This document shows, piece by piece, positions 6,031-6,754 of a stretch of 6,754 nucleotides of DNA. The stretch covers positions 1 through 6,754 of the forward strand of contig JASJEI010000373.1 of assembly GCA_030064795.1 (NCBI GenBank). The letters run 5' to 3'. Each line of letters begins with the position of its first letter. Position 1 is the first letter of the stretch. The stretch comes from Pleurocapsa sp. MO_226.B13 (GTDB lineage Bacteria > Cyanobacteriota > Cyanobacteriia > Cyanobacteriales > Xenococcaceae). Made by a program: the position numbers and the translations under genes. Under the pieces are notes generated by a model that was not told where the DNA came from, did no database searches, and was given only the letters and a program-made list of their open reading frames with translations.

Positions 6031-6299
6031 AGGTTATATTTTTCTTGTAAATATTCCCATTTAGCTTTATCTGGCTCAAATTCAGATAAAGTTGGTTTAG
6101 TTTTAGCAAACCACTGTTGAAAAGTTTTAACTTTAGACGGTCTTTTTTCAATCCTTTCCTTATTAAAAGATGTATTTTTCGTTGTAGCTGACTGTAAAAT
6201 AATCACCTCTACATCACCAAGATTGAGATTAGTCAGTTCGGTAATAATTAATTTACCATCGGGAGCGATTTTTCCTTTAAGTTTGTCTGCTTGCATCAT
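6027..6299 (-). CDS. Antitoxin-like protein paired with the PIN toxin
   Basis: This intact 90-residue protein lies directly upstream of the broken PIN gene and overlaps it by 4 nt, the standard antitoxin-first arrangement with translational coupling. The N-terminal half (KGKIAPDGKLIITE, then LGDVEVIIL) looks like a small beta-rich domain similar in layout to DUF104-type antitoxins. The polar middle is likely disordered. The C-terminal part (FQQWFAKTKPTLSEFEP, KWEYLQEKYNL) is probably the toxin-binding tail. Such antitoxins bind and block the PIN active site and often autorepress the operon (family knowledge). Two adjacent Met codons (6299 and 6296) could each start it; no clear Shine-Dalgarno sequence precedes them. 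With the toxin nonsense-mutated, this antitoxin is effectively orphaned. Confidence 0.7.
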   Translation of the reverse strand: MMQADKLKGKIAPDGKLIITELTNLNLGDVEVIILQSATTKNTSFNKERIEKRPSKVKTFQQWFAKTKPTLSEFEPDKAKWEYLQEKYNL

Positions 6300-6456
6300 G
6301 AGCGCGAGATATTTTTGATACTCCGATTTTAATCGATCGCCCTGGAAGTGGAGTCTAGTTTTTTTAAGAGCGATCGCTCTTGCACGAGTGAATCTCTGGG
6401 GTTTCTCTTCGTTTGTAGGTTTTAGTGCGAATTGCCAGATTTAGATAACAATTTTA
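6300..6456. other. Noncoding region with a 16-bp perfect palindrome
   Basis: This 157-bp gap lies between the antitoxin start and the end of the pentapeptide-repeat fragment. It contains AAGAGCGATCGCTCTT (6366-6381), a perfect 16-bp palindrome centred on a HIP1 octamer and preceded by a run of seven T on the plus strand. A second GATCGC core is at 6336. The palindrome could be an operator for the toxin-antitoxin operon, since it lies 67 bp upstream of the antitoxin ATG, or simply an extended HIP1 site. No T-run follows it in the transcribed sense of either flanking gene, so a terminator is unlikely. No gene is seen. Confidence 0.45.
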
Positions 6457-6754
6457 TCATTCCCACTTACTACAATCTGGGGAAGTTTCAGGATCGGAAG
6501 ATTTGTCTTGTTTCAATTGTTCTATGTATTGCTTATTAGCTGGTTCGTAAATAATCCATTTTCGTTGTTTCTCATCCCAATCTCCTTTGTAAATCGCTTT
6601 ATCCCAAAAACAAGCAGATTTGATTTGGGAGTTAGTTAAATTTTTGGCACGAATGAGGTTGGCACGGGAGCATGTCAGTTTTGTAAGAACGTTTGAACTG
6701 TGTAGATAATTCGTCGGTTGTAACTACCAGTTACTCGTGCCTTAGTTCATTTGT
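6457..6754 (-). pseudogene. 3' end of a pentapeptide-repeat protein gene, degraded, partial
   Basis: Read from 6723 to the TGA at 6457, the frame gives 88 residues. They include pentapeptide-like units (KLTC, ANLIR, AKNLT) followed by the characteristic C-terminal region seen in many cyanobacterial pentapeptide-repeat proteins: IKSACFWDKAIYKGDWD, KWIIYEP, and an acidic end with DCSKWE. Pentapeptide repeats (A-[DN]-L-x-x) form a square right-handed beta-helix; the function is unknown. The frame has no ATG and is closed upstream by TAG (6726-6724) and TAA (6744-6742), with repeat-like residues (TNYLH, SNVLT) on the near side. The other two frames also hit stops between 6725 and 6754. So either the gene is a nonsense-ridden remnant or a deletion has joined its end to unrelated sequence. 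It could extend beyond the right edge. Confidence 0.65.

Larger units (their letters stand above)
1033..6377. repeat. HIP1 octamers GCGATCGC, ten dispersed copies
   Basis: Perfect copies start at 1033, 1771, 2349, 2885, 3089, 3399, 4454, 4844, 4915 and 6370. Near matches such as ACGATCGC and TCGATCGC also occur. Chance expectation in 6.75 kb is about 0.1, so the motif is strongly over-represented. This density is a hallmark of cyanobacterial genomes. Copies lie both in genes and between them. The span given covers the first to the last copy and is not a single element. Confidence 0.95.

Noticed and set aside
5960..6151. Minus-strand frame of 63 codons between the toxin and antitoxin
   Set aside because: It is out of frame with both and overlaps their supported junction; Lys/Leu/Asn-rich shadow of AT-rich sequence.

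Overview
The window is cyanobacterial. The octamer GCGATCGC (HIP1, highly iterated palindrome) occurs ten times in 6.75 kb. The gene content also fits filamentous or large-genome cyanobacteria: a GUN4/formylglycine-generating-enzyme-like fusion, a TM2 protein, TPR and pentapeptide-repeat proteins, and a PIN toxin-antitoxin pair.

Layout. Bases 1-1743 (+) hold the 3' part of a large gene whose frame is open to the left edge. It encodes a helical segment, a degenerate FGE-like half module, a GUN4-like domain, a complete FGE/SUMF1-type (C-type-lectin-like fold) domain and an unusual C-terminal tail. Convergent to it on the minus strand are a two-helix TM2-domain protein (1804-2247) and, upstream of that, a 787-residue membrane-anchored protein (2365-4728) with a long coiled coil and seven TPRs. 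A divergent intergenic region of 282 bp separates this from a 2'-5' RNA ligase/cyclic phosphodiesterase family gene (5011-5568, +). The right end is in decay. It holds an intact small antitoxin-like gene (6027-6299, -) overlapping by 4 nt a PIN-domain toxin gene with one in-frame TAG (5590-6030, -), then the last ~88 codons of a pentapeptide-repeat gene with in-frame stops upstream (6457-6754, -).

The most interesting signal is in the last part of the FGE-like domain (about 1489-1611). About seventeen codons there follow an NNC/NNT pattern. They are scattered between invariant scaffold codons, in a GC-rich stretch ending in a GFRVV motif. This is what a variable region of a diversity-generating retroelement (DGR) looks like: template AAC/AAT codons changed only at their two adenines. 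A small inverted repeat follows, and the protein then continues into a tail that does not look like the normal family end. No reverse transcriptase or template repeat is in the window, so this would be a remote target diversified in trans. This is an inference from codon pattern and fold.

Apart from the TPR/TM2 pair and the toxin-antitoxin pair, the genes do not obviously form a pathway. The region looks like accessory sensory, scaffold and defence-like material with ongoing gene loss.
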